From Clostridia bacterium (GTDB lineage Bacteria > Bacillota > Clostridia > Peptostreptococcales > Anaerovoracaceae): DNA of 64,000 nt. The notes beneath the pieces were generated by a model, which had not been told where the DNA came from, did not search any database, and saw only the letters and a list, made by a program, of their open reading frames with translations. Shown here in pieces: positions 8,372-17,994 of this stretch. Position numbers and translations under genes: made by a program. Positions within the stretch are counted from its first letter, which is position 1, and every line of letters begins with the position of its first letter. The stretch lies in contig JAUNMH010000003.1 of assembly GCA_030537495.1 (NCBI GenBank), forward strand, positions 62,001 through 126,000. Reading direction: 5' to 3'.

Positions 8372-9724
8372 ATGGGTAGATTATTCGGAACAGACGGTGT
8401 CAGAGGTGTTGCAAATAAAGAGTTAACACCTGAGCTTGCTTTTAATCTTGGTAAGGCAGGAGCATCGGTTTTAAGCAAGGATGGCAATAGACCTGTATTT
8501 GTAATAGGCAGAGATACCAGATTATCAGGAGATATGTTAGAAAGTGCGCTGACAGCAGGAATTCTTGCAGTTGGAGGACATGTTATTAAGGCGGGAGTAA
8601 TTCCGACGCCAGCAGTAGCACATCTTGTAAAGAAATATAAGGCAGACGCAGGCGTTGTAATTTCAGCTTCTCATAACCCTTTTGAATACAATGGAATTAA
8701 GTTTTTCAACGGTGAGGGTTACAAGCTAGATGATAAGATTGAAGACAAAATTGAAGGCATTATCCTTGCCGGCATAGATTCGAATATGCATCAGACTGGC
8801 GATGCAATTGGTAAGTGCCTAGATGCTGGGAAAGATGCACAGGCCCTTTATATTGAGTTTCTTGCAGAAACATTTGAAGGCAATATGGAAGGAATGAAAA
8901 TCGTTCTTGACTGTGCAAATGGAGCTGCATATGAAACTGCTCCAACTGTTTTCCGTACTCTTGGAGCTGAGGTTATTACAATTGGTTGTGAACCTGATGG
9001 TATCAACATCAATGACAACATTGGATCCACTCATCCTGAGCTGCTGCAGAAAACTGTAGTAGAAACAGGCGCTGACATGGGTCTTGCCTACGATGGTGAT
9101 GCGGACAGACTTATTGTAGTAGACGAAAAGGGACAGATTATCGATGGTGACAAAACCATCTGCATCTGTGCAAAAATGTTAAAGGATGAAGGTCTACTGG
9201 ATAATAATCTTGTTACAGCTACTGTAATGAGCAACATCGGATTCCATAAGTATATTAAGGAAAATGTAGGAGCAGATGTTAATGTTACTGCAGTAGGTGA
9301 CAGATATGTTCTTGAATCCATGATAGAAAACGGATGTGTTATCGGAGGAGAACAGTCTGGTCACATTATTTTCTTAAACTATACTACTACTGGAGATGGA
9401 ACTTTATCTTCACTGCAGTTTGTAAAAGCTGTACAAAAATCTGGAAAGAAGCCATCTGAGCTTGCTGCAGAAATCGAAATTTATCCGCAGACTCTTGTAA
9501 ACGCAAAAGTAGCAAACGAAAATAAAAATGACTACCTGAAGGATAAGGAAATTCAGGACTATATTGCGGAAATTGAAGAGGAAATGAAGGGATCGGGAAG
9601 AGTTCTGATTAGACCTTCAGGAACTGAACCTTTAGTAAGAGTTATGATTGAGGGCGAGGATATAGAGAGAATTAACCAGCTAGCTGAGGACCTTGCTAAG
9701 AAAATCAGTGATAAGTATATGTAA
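8372..9724 (+). CDS. glmM: phosphoglucosamine mutase GlmM
   Basis: Interconverts glucosamine-6-phosphate and glucosamine-1-phosphate on the way to UDP-GlcNAc. The 450-aa protein has the phosphoserine loop ISASHNPFEYNGIKFF (serine near residue 101), the metal loop DGDADRLIVVD and the C-terminal phosphate-binding RPSGTEPLVRVMIE. The start MGRLFGTDGVRG is the family norm, with GAGGTGA before it. GlmM is also known to bind and restrain CdaA, which fits its place right after cdaR. Confidence 0.98.
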   Translation: MGRLFGTDGVRGVANKELTPELAFNLGKAGASVLSKDGNRPVFVIGRDTRLSGDMLESALTAGILAVGGHVIKAGVIPTPAVAHLVKKYKADAGVVISASHNPFEYNGIKFFNGEGYKLDDKIEDKIEGIILAGIDSNMHQTGDAIGKCLDAGKDAQALYIEFLAETFEGNMEGMKIVLDCANGAAYETAPTVFRTLGAEVITIGCEPDGININDNIGSTHPELLQKTVVETGADMGLAYDGDADRLIVVDEKGQIIDGDKTICICAKMLKDEGLLDNNLVTATVMSNIGFHKYIKENVGADVNVTAVGDRYVLESMIENGCVIGGEQSGHIIFLNYTTTGDGTLSSLQFVKAVQKSGKKPSELAAEIEIYPQTLVNAKVANENKNDYLKDKEIQDYIAEIEEEMKGSGRVLIRPSGTEPLVRVMIEGEDIERINQLAEDLAKKISDKYM

Positions 9725-9766
9725 GTATATAAGTGTATGTGTAGAGATATTTGTTAGGAGAAAAAT

Positions 9767-11596
9767 ATGTGTGGAATTGTAGGCTATGTAGGTGGAGATA
9801 ATGCAAAAGACTACATTATTGATGGCCTAAAAAAACTTGAATATAGAGGATACGACTCTGCAGGAATTGCTTTGCAGAGCGATAATAAACTAATTGTCAG
9901 AAAGAAGAAAGGCAAGATTGCCAACCTTGAAAAAATGATAGAGGGAGAAAAGCTTTACGGCACGACAGGAATTGGGCACACAAGATGGGCAACTCATGGT
10001 GCACCGTCAGATATAAATTCTCATCCTCATATCAGCCAGGACGAATCCATTGCCATAGTTCATAATGGAATCGTTGAAAACTATATGGACTTAAAGAAGA
10101 TGCTTAACGAAAAGTACGGCATCGTGTTCAAAACAGAAACAGACTCAGAAGTAATCGCTCAGCTTATTAGTGTTCTTAATGAAGGCGATTTAGAAAAAGC
10201 TGTATATCAGGCTGTTTCTATGATGAGAGGTGCTTACGCCTTCTGTGTAGTCGCAAAAGATGAACCAAATAAGATTATCGCTTACAGAAAGGACGCACCT
10301 TTAATTGCAGGTCTTGGAAAGGGATGCAACTTTGTAGCATCAGACATTCCTGCCCTGCTTAAATATCTTAATGAAATTTACCTTATTGAAAATGACGAAA
10401 TGGTTATCTGCACTCCAGACCGCATCGTTATTAAAGATAAAGACGGAAAAGAAGTGAAGAGAAAGGTTCTTCACGTTAACTGGAGCATGGAAGATGCAGA
10501 AAAAGATGGATATGAGCACTTTATGCTTAAGGAAATCCACGAACAGCCTAAGGCAATTAGAGAAACTTTAACAAGAAGACTTGATGAAAATTATAATATT
10601 ACTTTAGACGGAATAACTTTGACAAAGGAACAGCTAGAAGACTTCAATAAGGTTTACATTGTAGCTTGCGGAACAGCATATCACGCAGGCCTTGTAGGAA
10701 AATATCTTATTGAAAAGATGGCAAGAATCCCTGTTGAAATTGATGTTGCATCAGAATTCAGATACAGAGATCCATTTATTGATGATAAGACTTTATTTAT
10801 TGCAATCAGCCAGTCAGGCGAAACTCTTGATACCTTGGAAGCACTACGTGAAGCAAAGAGAAAAGGTGCAAGAATCCTATCAATTGTAAACGTTGTAGGA
10901 AGCTCAGTAGCAAGAGAATCTGACGATGTATTCTATACATGGGCAGGACCTGAAATAGCAGTAGCTTCAACTAAGGCATATACTACGCAGCTTGTTTGCC
11001 TATACCTAATTGCTCTTTATATGGGTAAACTTAGGGACACTATTACAGAAGAGTACTACAGAACAATGCTTGAAGAATTAAAGGCAACACCTGCAAAGGT
11101 GGAAAAAATTCTGAAGGATGCTTCTAGCATCGAAGGTTTGGCAAAGATGCTATATAACAGAACTAATGTATTCTTTATCGGAAGAGGATTGGATTCAGCT
11201 GTTGCTTATGAAGGTTCACTGAAGCTGAAGGAAATTTCATATATCAATTCCTTTGCCATTGCGGCAGGTGAGTTGAAGCACGGAACCATTGCACTTATGG
11301 AGCCGGAAACAATTGTAATCGCGTTAGCGACTCAGGAAGTTTTGTTCGAAAAGATGGTATCAAATATTGTAGAAGTTAAGGCGAGAATGGCTCACGTTGT
11401 GTCAATTGCCAAGGAGGGCAATACTAAAATTGAGGAAACAAGTAATGAGACTGTGTACATTCCGCAGTGTGCCGACGAGGTGGCGCCGTTGCTTTCTGTT
11501 GTGCCTCTGCAGCTTTTCTCATACTATGTGGCAAGAGAAAAGGGCGAAGACATTGATAAACCAAGAAACCTTGCAAAGAGTGTAACCGTTGAATAG
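9767..11596 (+). CDS. glmS: glutamine--fructose-6-phosphate aminotransferase GlmS
   Basis: First committed enzyme of hexosamine synthesis (609 aa). The glutaminase domain starts with MCGIVGYVGG, where Cys2 is the nucleophile after Met removal. It is followed by two SIS isomerase domains (ISQSGETLDT, and the second around EGSLKLKEISYINSFAIAAGELKHG) and the C-terminal DKPRNLAKSVTVE signature. The 42-bp gap to glmM is too short for a glmS ribozyme, so feedback by that RNA is absent here. Promoter-level or c-di-AMP-linked control would have to replace it. Confidence 0.98.
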   Translation: MCGIVGYVGGDNAKDYIIDGLKKLEYRGYDSAGIALQSDNKLIVRKKKGKIANLEKMIEGEKLYGTTGIGHTRWATHGAPSDINSHPHISQDESIAIVHNGIVENYMDLKKMLNEKYGIVFKTETDSEVIAQLISVLNEGDLEKAVYQAVSMMRGAYAFCVVAKDEPNKIIAYRKDAPLIAGLGKGCNFVASDIPALLKYLNEIYLIENDEMVICTPDRIVIKDKDGKEVKRKVLHVNWSMEDAEKDGYEHFMLKEIHEQPKAIRETLTRRLDENYNITLDGITLTKEQLEDFNKVYIVACGTAYHAGLVGKYLIEKMARIPVEIDVASEFRYRDPFIDDKTLFIAISQSGETLDTLEALREAKRKGARILSIVNVVGSSVARESDDVFYTWAGPEIAVASTKAYTTQLVCLYLIALYMGKLRDTITEEYYRTMLEELKATPAKVEKILKDASSIEGLAKMLYNRTNVFFIGRGLDSAVAYEGSLKLKEISYINSFAIAAGELKHGTIALMEPETIVIALATQEVLFEKMVSNIVEVKARMAHVVSIAKEGNTKIEETSNETVYIPQCADEVAPLLSVVPLQLFSYYVAREKGEDIDKPRNLAKSVTVE

Positions 11597-11614
11597 AGAC
11601 AGGAGAGAAAACCA

Positions 11615-12862
11615 ATGAATTACGAAATTAGAGACATTAATCTGGCACCGTCAGGGCATCAGAAAATTGAATGGGTAAGAAATAATATGCCGCTGCTTCG
11701 TGGTCTGGAAGATGAATTTTTAACAACAAAACCTTTTGAGGGCATTAAAATTTCTCTTTCTGTTCACCTGGAAGCAAAGACAGCTTACCTTTGTAAGGTT
11801 CTAGCAGCAGGCGGAGCTGAAATGTCAGTTACAGGAAGTAACGTACTTTCAACTCAGGATGATGTTGCTGCGGCACTTGTAGATGATGGTCTTAAGGTTT
11901 TTGCATATCACGGAGCTACTCAGGAGGAATATGACAGACATATTGAAATGTGTCTGGAACACAAGCCTAACATCATTATTGACGACGGTGGCGATTTAGT
12001 TGGAATGCTTCACACTAAGAGACCTGACCTTGCTGAAGAAGTATGGGGTGGCTGTGAGGAAACAACTACAGGCGTAATTAGACTTAAGGCTATGGCAAAG
12101 GAGGGAGTCCTTAAATTCCCTATGGTTGCTGTTAACGATGCTGACTGCAAGCACCTATTTGATAACAGATACGGAACAGGTCAGTCAGTTTGGGACAGCA
12201 TTATGAGAAATACTAACCTGATTATTGCATCTAAGACTGTTGTTGTTGTTGGCTATGGCTGGTGCAGCCGTGGTATTGCAATGCGTGCAGCTGCTCTAGG
12301 TGCAAAGGTTATCGTAACTGAGATTAATCCGGTCAAAGCTATTGAAGCCAGAATGGATGGCTACGATGTAATGACTATGGATAAGGCGGCGCCTTACGGA
12401 GACATCTTCGTTTCCGCAACAGGATGCTGCAAAACTATTACAGTAGATCATATGTTAAAAATGAAGGGAGGCGCAATCCTGACTAATGCAGGTCATTTCA
12501 ACTGCGAAATCGACATGGCTGGTCTGGAAGAAGCGACTATATCCAAGAGAGAAACTCGTAAAAACATTATGGGATACGAGCTTTCTAATGGCAAGATGGT
12601 TAATGTAATCGGAGAAGGCAGATTGGTAAACATTGCTGCTGCTGATGGACATCCTGCAGAAATCATGGATATGAGTTTTGCTGTTCAGGCTATGTCAGCG
12701 ATGTACATTAAGGATAACTACAAGAAATTGCCTAATGATGTAATCGACGTAAGCAGCGAAATTGATGACATCGTTGCAAGAAGAAAACTTGCAGCTTGGA
12801 ACATTGAAATCGACAGACTTACTCCTGAGCAGGAAGAATATCTGAATAGTTGGGATCTATAA
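11615..12862 (+). CDS. ahcY: adenosylhomocysteinase
   Basis: S-adenosylhomocysteine hydrolase family (415 aa, the shorter archaeal/Thermotoga-like size), which removes SAH after methylation to give adenosine and homocysteine. Visible signatures are HLEAKTAYL, DDGGDLVGMLH, GGCEETTTGVIRL, the NDADCKHLFDN segment with the catalytic Lys and Asp, the NAD-binding GYGWCSRGIAMRA and HPAEIMDMSFAVQA near the C terminus. It follows glmS by 18 bp with an AGGAGAG site. Most Bacillota use Pfs/LuxS instead. Some archaeal relatives prefer S-inosylhomocysteine, so the exact substrate is not settled from sequence. Confidence 0.93.
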   Translation: MNYEIRDINLAPSGHQKIEWVRNNMPLLRGLEDEFLTTKPFEGIKISLSVHLEAKTAYLCKVLAAGGAEMSVTGSNVLSTQDDVAAALVDDGLKVFAYHGATQEEYDRHIEMCLEHKPNIIIDDGGDLVGMLHTKRPDLAEEVWGGCEETTTGVIRLKAMAKEGVLKFPMVAVNDADCKHLFDNRYGTGQSVWDSIMRNTNLIIASKTVVVVGYGWCSRGIAMRAAALGAKVIVTEINPVKAIEARMDGYDVMTMDKAAPYGDIFVSATGCCKTITVDHMLKMKGGAILTNAGHFNCEIDMAGLEEATISKRETRKNIMGYELSNGKMVNVIGEGRLVNIAAADGHPAEIMDMSFAVQAMSAMYIKDNYKKLPNDVIDVSSEIDDIVARRKLAAWNIEIDRLTPEQEEYLNSWDL

Positions 12863-12863
12863 A

Positions 12864-13433
12864 ATGACGTACGAGGAAATTAAAAATCAGGCGGCTCAGG
12901 CCGTAACAGAATTACTTGAAGTTGCAAAGCTTTCCGAAGGTGACATCTTTATCATAGGATGTTCCTCCAGTGAAATCAAGGGTGCCCGCATAGGCAAGGG
13001 CTCTGACATCGATGCAGCAAAGGCTGTTTACGAAGGTGTTAAACCTATTCTTGATGAAAAGGGTATATATCTTGCTGCGCAGTGCTGCGAACATTTGAAC
13101 AGAGCGGTAATTGTGGAGAAGGACGCTCTTCTTCCAGGCACAGAAATATGCAACGTTGTTCCGCAGCTTCATGCAGGCGGTTCTTTCGCCATGACTGTCT
13201 ACCAAAATGCAAAGCATCCGGTTGCAGTTGAGGAGATCAAAGCTGACGCAGGCATGGACATCGGCGATACGCTTATTGGAATGCACCTTAAGAAGGTTGC
13301 TGTTCCTGTAAGAATTTCCGTTAAGGATATCGGAAAAGCACATGTCGTTTGTGCTAGAACTAGACCTAAATTTATCGGCGGAAGCCGCGCAGTTTACGAC
13401 GATGTGCTGTCCGGCGGAGATGTGAGACGATAA
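12864..13433 (+). CDS. DUF436 / YwlG (UPF0340) family protein
   Basis: 189-aa homologue of Bacillus YwlG (TIGR01440 type), a conserved family without an assigned biochemical role. Recognisable features are the start TYEEIKNQAAQAVTELLEVA, the SSSEIxGxxIGKGS segment, QCCEHLNRA and the C-terminal ARTRPKFIGGSRAVYD. The ATG is one base after the ahcY stop, so the two are translationally linked. It ends 2 bp before the stop of the convergent AraC-type regulator, leaving no room for a separate terminator. No function is claimed. Confidence 0.88.
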   Translation: MTYEEIKNQAAQAVTELLEVAKLSEGDIFIIGCSSSEIKGARIGKGSDIDAAKAVYEGVKPILDEKGIYLAAQCCEHLNRAVIVEKDALLPGTEICNVVPQLHAGGSFAMTVYQNAKHPVAVEEIKADAGMDIGDTLIGMHLKKVAVPVRISVKDIGKAHVVCARTRPKFIGGSRAVYDDVLSGGDVRR

Positions 13434-13435
13434 TT

Positions 13436-15286
13436 TTAAAATTTATTAACTGTAATGAACTTGATACCGGCGCCTGAAACAGTGGCGCTGATATTAAGTT
13501 CTTTTTTTATTTCTTCTATACCAACTTGACTTTGAGGACCTGTGTTAAGCATTTGTAGCCATTTATCAGGCACAGGCACCTTATCTGGAAATCCAAGTTG
13601 TGACATATGAAAAAATATAGAATCCTGGTTAGATAAGGCATGCTTGGTAATTATATATTTCCCATCTGATACCGGAATGGAAATGTCTATGGTCATTTCG
13701 TCTATAAAACTATTAATGGTGTCGTTGGTCTCATAGATTCCAGTACCACTAATGCATAGATGCTGGATCGCATCGTTATAATTGAGAATGACAATAATGT
13801 AAGAATCCTCTTTATATTCATCTTTTAAAACATAGTGGAATTTTCCACACGATATTAGTTTTCCTTTTGCATTTTGCAGAAGTCTGCAGGCGTAATATGA
13901 AGGCTTTGGTATAAATCCTGATGTTAAACATCCCATTCCACCTTTAAGAATTGCATCTTTATCTCCTAGATCACGTAATCTGTAAATGAATGTTTCCATT
14001 TCAGATGAAAAATAGCTTTGAACCAGTTGTATAGCAGCAGCTATTGAATCGTAGCCAGATGATGGGATGCAGGGAATTTCTGTGTCGTAAGAAAGTGTTA
14101 CGTCATATCCTAAATAGCGCAGTTTATTCTCTATAAGTTTTGATTCAGAATCACTACCGTTACGGCTGATGGACAGCAAAATCTGTGGATAGCTTAAATC
14201 CTGGAGAAAACCGATAAGTTCTTCTCCCATGTGGGTGAAATCACCGGGAGTAATTATAAGTTTGAGGGTTTTGTTCGCTGTAGCAATTGCGTCAGCATCA
14301 GGCTGAACTCGAACGTTCATGTTAAACTGTCGCATGGTTGAGCTGCTTTCTTCCTGAGCGTTAAGGGTCGAGAGCAACTTTCGAATAATGGTTACGGCCA
14401 GGTTATCTGGAGGTACTTGAAGCGCAGCAGGATTATCTTCGCTGAGAATATGAGGAAGGAATATGTTGCGGTGCTCCGCAGGCGAATGATTGAACCATTT
14501 GTTAAAAACTTTCTCATAATATGCTGTTGATGAAAAACCTGTTTCTTTGGCAACGGCACTGATTTTTTTGGTTGTCTGCAGAAGTGGAATTTCAGACATT
14601 TCAACTCGAGCGAAGCAAACAAAATCCTGGAAACTAATTCCCATATATTCATGAATAATGTGGGAAAGATAGTAAGTACTTAGGTGTTCTTCTCTGGCGA
14701 TATCTTCAAGGGTAATTTTATTGGAATGGTTAGCGTATATGTAGTTGATTATACGGCTTATTCTTTCTATAACCACTGGATTGTCGTTTTTGAAGTTGAT
14801 AATGTCGTCTCCATCAAAGGCAAAAAGATTAAAATACTGATTGAGCAATCGGATGACCTCGATCATCTGGTATACGCAGTTATTCTTGTAATTGTAGCTT
14901 TTTTTCTCATACTCCAGCATTATTTGTAACAACATTTTTCTAAGGCTATCAAGTTTTGGATTTGTGTCTCTTTCTACATAGGTCATAAAGCAACCCTTAG
15001 GCAATGAAGGAAAGTATTGCGTAAAGAAGCGGTTGCTGATTTGTATTACGGCCACTAAATTATCTGAAGATGTTGCTGTAAGCCCATGAACTTCTCGTCC
15101 ATTGAATGTGAAAATGTCACCTTCCTTTAGTAGATATGTAGATGAAACATCTTTTGCCTGGACTTCACCTTGTAATATATACAGGAATTCTACATCTTGG
15201 TGATAATGATAGGGGTATTCCGAAACGCTGAATATTCTTATGCACAGAGGGAAGTCATCTGGATATGTAATTTTCTCGAAGAGCAT
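13436..15286 (-). CDS. AraC-family regulator with cupin sensor and GH39-like C-terminal domain
   Basis: 616-aa transcription factor divergent from the GRE operon and its likely local activator. An N-terminal cupin (YHYHQDVEFLYILQGE, about residues 25-100) is followed by an AraC HTH pair (about 170-275: ITLEDIAREEHLSTYYLSHIIHEYMGISFQDF, then KISAVAKETGFSSTAYYEKVFNKWFNHSPAEHR). The last 330 residues resemble a worn-down GH39 glycosidase barrel and its end domain (GGMGCLTSGFIPKPSYYACRLL), a layout seen in many clostridial AraC regulators. No obvious catalytic glutamate pair could be assigned, so it is more probably a ligand or scaffold domain. A GAGGTGAC site precedes the ATG. Confidence 0.85.
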   Translation of the reverse strand: MLFEKITYPDDFPLCIRIFSVSEYPYHYHQDVEFLYILQGEVQAKDVSSTYLLKEGDIFTFNGREVHGLTATSSDNLVAVIQISNRFFTQYFPSLPKGCFMTYVERDTNPKLDSLRKMLLQIMLEYEKKSYNYKNNCVYQMIEVIRLLNQYFNLFAFDGDDIINFKNDNPVVIERISRIINYIYANHSNKITLEDIAREEHLSTYYLSHIIHEYMGISFQDFVCFARVEMSEIPLLQTTKKISAVAKETGFSSTAYYEKVFNKWFNHSPAEHRNIFLPHILSEDNPAALQVPPDNLAVTIIRKLLSTLNAQEESSSTMRQFNMNVRVQPDADAIATANKTLKLIITPGDFTHMGEELIGFLQDLSYPQILLSISRNGSDSESKLIENKLRYLGYDVTLSYDTEIPCIPSSGYDSIAAAIQLVQSYFSSEMETFIYRLRDLGDKDAILKGGMGCLTSGFIPKPSYYACRLLQNAKGKLISCGKFHYVLKDEYKEDSYIIVILNYNDAIQHLCISGTGIYETNDTINSFIDEMTIDISIPVSDGKYIITKHALSNQDSIFFHMSQLGFPDKVPVPDKWLQMLNTGPQSQVGIEEIKKELNISATVSGAGIKFITVNKF

Positions 15287-15420
15287 AGGTCACCTCATAA
15301 ACTCAAGTATAAGATAATTTAAAATTAACTTTAAGATTTTTGAATATTATATATCAATATCTATGCGGTTTCAAAGGAAATTCAAAGAAAACTCCAGAAA
15401 AAAAGCAATATTCTGCATTC

Positions 15421-15451
15421 AATCGCAAGAAAAAGAGATTTAATCGCAAGA
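15421..15451 (+). promoter_or_regulatory. 21-bp-phased direct repeat, candidate AraC-type operator
   Basis: AATCGCAAGA occurs at 15421-15430 and again at 15442-15451, exactly 21 bp apart (two helical turns), on the same strand. That is the geometry of AraC-family half-sites. A TATAAA box at 15502-15507 with no good -35 lies downstream, as expected of an activator-dependent promoter. It sits between the AraC gene and the GRE. The link to this regulator is inference. Confidence 0.55.
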
Positions 15452-15524
15452 TATTTAACATTATTGATAAAAAACTCATCTAATTCACAAAACCGTCACT
15501 ATATAAAAAAATAACAGCAACATA

Positions 15525-15542
15525 TTTGTTGTTAACAACAAA
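15525..15542. promoter_or_regulatory. 18-bp perfect palindrome in the GRE leader
   Basis: TTTGTTGTTAACAACAAA is a perfect inverted repeat, 48 bp before the GRE start codon and just downstream of the likely transcription start. It looks like a dimeric repressor site. It resembles the Rex half-site TTGTTAA only partly, and its spacing is wrong for Rex. The bound protein is unknown. Confidence 0.5.
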
Positions 15543-15589
15543 CTATTAGAATATATTGAATGTATGAAGAGAGACGAAAGGAGGATTAC

Positions 15590-17968
15590 ATGTTAAACCC
15601 TAGAATACAAAGAATGAAGGATAAGTATTTTGATACAATTCCTACAATTACATCAGAAAGACTGGTATTAGCCACTGAAGCATATAAGAAATTTGCAGGT
15701 GAATCAGTGCCTATTTTCAGAGCTAAGGTTGTTAATTATATTATGGAAAATATGACTCCGCTGATTCTAGACGATGAGTTGATCGTCGGAACAACAACCA
15801 ACGCTTATAGAGGTGCAAATATGCATCCGGAATTCCAGTCAAGCTCATGGTATATAAGTGATATCGATGAGTTTACTACTAGACCAAAAGATCCATACTA
15901 TATTTCACCGGAGGATAAGGAAATAATTCTAGAAACCTTGAAATACTGGGATGGAAAATCTATGGAGGACATATCCGGACAGGCTATGCCTGCACATATT
16001 AAGGAGCTGGAAAAAGACGATATAATTTGTGTCGGTCTGGAAAATGGAGTTTCCGGAGAAACAACCTGTGATCATGACAAAATCCTAGAAATTGGCCTTC
16101 GTGGATACATGGAGGAATGCCAGAGAAATATAGATAGCATTGTTCCACAGACTATGGAGGAACAGGCAAAGGTGGATTTCTGGAAAGCTTGCATTATTCA
16201 GTGTAAGGGACTGATTACATATGCACACAGAATGGCAGACGAAGCAGAAAGACTTGCACTTTCATGCGATGATGCCAAAAGAAAACAGGAACTTCTCACA
16301 ATCGCAGAAAACTGCAGAGTAGTTCCAGAAAATCCACCACAGAACTTCTACCAGGCATTACAGATGGTATGGTTTGTACATGTTTACTTCTATATCGAGG
16401 TGTGCACAACTGCTTGCGGCTTTGGAAGATTTGATCAGTATATGTGGAAATTCTATGAGAAAGATGTTATTAAAGATAAAACCTTATCAAAGGAAGAAGC
16501 TCTCGAACTTATAGAATGCCTATATCTGAAAACTTGCGAAGTTTATGAAGTAAGAGATAACTGGTATGCAACAGCCTTTGCTGGATATCCAATGTGGCAG
16601 ACATTAATGGTTGGTGGACAGACTCCTGAAGGAGAAGATGCTACTAATGAACTTTCATATCTTTGCCTAGAAGCAGCTAGCGACCTACAGGTAAAGCAGC
16701 CGGTAATGGCAGTAAGAGTTTGGGAAAAGACTCCTGAGGACTTGTTCCAGTACGGATGCAAGATGATTCAGGAAGGCCAGGCAAATCCAGGATTCTTTAG
16801 CGATGATATTGCTATTAAAATCTGCATGGAAAAGGGCAGAGGCTGTACTCTTGAAGAAGCTAGAGACTGGAACATTGTAGGATGTACACAGCCTGCACCA
16901 GGAGGTGGCGGTGCAGATGGATCACCAGATGCCGGATATGTAAACATGGGAAAAATGATAGAATTCGTTCTTCACAACGGCGTAGATCCTGCAACAGGAA
17001 AGCTTATGGGCCTTGAAACAGGAGACCCTAGAGACTTTAAGAACATTGAAGAATTCAAAGATGCTCTTAAGAAACAGATTGTTTACCACTATGAGTTGAT
17101 CAAAACTGGCTACAACCTGATGCAGAGCATACACATGAACCGCTACCCGGTAATTTTCGCATCCATGGTAACAAGAGGATGTGTGGAAAGCGGAAAATCA
17201 GTACAGCACGGTGGTGCAAAATACTCAACATGTGGTCTATATGTAACTGGCGCAGCAAACCTGGCCGATACAATTGCAGCGGTTGAGACTTGCGTTTTCA
17301 ATGATAAAGATGTGACTATGGATGAGCTGATTAAGGCTTGCGATAATAACTTTGAAGGTCAGGAAAGATTGAGACAGATGCTCCTCAACAAGCCTGAAAA
17401 GTATGGAAATAATCAGCCACATGTAGATGCAATCTACAAGGAAATGATGGATTGCATAGCAGAACATGCTCAGGAGTGGAAAGATGCAAGAGGCGGTTAC
17501 TATGCATTCGGAATTGACTCACAGACAATGAATATTCCTCACGGAGCGGTGACTGGAGCGCTTCCAGATGGTAGACTTGCCGGTGAACCATTCTGTGATG
17601 CATCATCACCAATGATGGGCAGAGACCTTCATGGACCAACAGCTACAGTAAAATCAGTCGCTAGCATGGTTGACGAAAAACTACACGAAGGCGCACTTTA
17701 CAATTTGCGTTTCGACCCTAAGGCAGTTCAGGGCGAAAAGGGCCGTAACATTATAGAAGGGGTTGTCAAAACTTACTTCGACGATGGCGGCCAGCATATT
17801 CAGATTAATGTTGTAGATAATGAGACTCTTAAGAAAGCACAGAAAAACCCAGAAAACTACAAGGGACTCATGGTTAGAGTAGCCGGCTATATGGCTTACT
17901 TCACTGAACTGGATAAGAGTGCTCAGGACACTATAATTTACAGAACTGCACATTTAACCGATAACTAA
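15590..17968 (+). CDS. glycyl radical enzyme (PFL-like superfamily), reaction unassigned
   Basis: 792-aa glycyl radical enzyme. The start is placed at 15590 because AAAGGAGG lies 6 bp upstream; an earlier ATG at 15560 has no such site. The C-terminal radical loop reads RVAGYMAYF with the radical glycine at G766, and the thiyl cysteine is C432 in NIVGCTQPAPGGGG. Known GRE dehydratases and lyases carry Cys-X-Glu here, but this protein has Cys-X-Gln (Q434). The Gly-His that assists elimination in hydroxyproline and glycerol dehydratases aligns with Gly-Glu (E157). A glycine-rich segment follows the cysteine. No microcompartment shell, aldehyde dehydrogenase or P5C reductase gene is adjacent. The superfamily is certain; it is not confidently HypD, CutC, glycerol dehydratase or PFL. 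Confidence 0.92.
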   Translation: MLNPRIQRMKDKYFDTIPTITSERLVLATEAYKKFAGESVPIFRAKVVNYIMENMTPLILDDELIVGTTTNAYRGANMHPEFQSSSWYISDIDEFTTRPKDPYYISPEDKEIILETLKYWDGKSMEDISGQAMPAHIKELEKDDIICVGLENGVSGETTCDHDKILEIGLRGYMEECQRNIDSIVPQTMEEQAKVDFWKACIIQCKGLITYAHRMADEAERLALSCDDAKRKQELLTIAENCRVVPENPPQNFYQALQMVWFVHVYFYIEVCTTACGFGRFDQYMWKFYEKDVIKDKTLSKEEALELIECLYLKTCEVYEVRDNWYATAFAGYPMWQTLMVGGQTPEGEDATNELSYLCLEAASDLQVKQPVMAVRVWEKTPEDLFQYGCKMIQEGQANPGFFSDDIAIKICMEKGRGCTLEEARDWNIVGCTQPAPGGGGADGSPDAGYVNMGKMIEFVLHNGVDPATGKLMGLETGDPRDFKNIEEFKDALKKQIVYHYELIKTGYNLMQSIHMNRYPVIFASMVTRGCVESGKSVQHGGAKYSTCGLYVTGAANLADTIAAVETCVFNDKDVTMDELIKACDNNFEGQERLRQMLLNKPEKYGNNQPHVDAIYKEMMDCIAEHAQEWKDARGGYYAFGIDSQTMNIPHGAVTGALPDGRLAGEPFCDASSPMMGRDLHGPTATVKSVASMVDEKLHEGALYNLRFDPKAVQGEKGRNIIEGVVKTYFDDGGQHIQINVVDNETLKKAQKNPENYKGLMVRVAGYMAYFTELDKSAQDTIIYRTAHLTDN

Positions 17969-17994
17969 GAGCTATAAATACGGAGGATAATTGG

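Noticed and set aside
9725..9766. glmS ribozyme between glmM and glmS
   Set aside because: Only 42 bp are available and they show no ribozyme core; the element needs well over 100 nt.
15560..15589. upstream ATG at 15560 as the GRE start
   Set aside because: No ribosome site precedes it, whereas AAAGGAGG is placed correctly for the ATG at 15590, and homologues start at the MLNPRI-type sequence.
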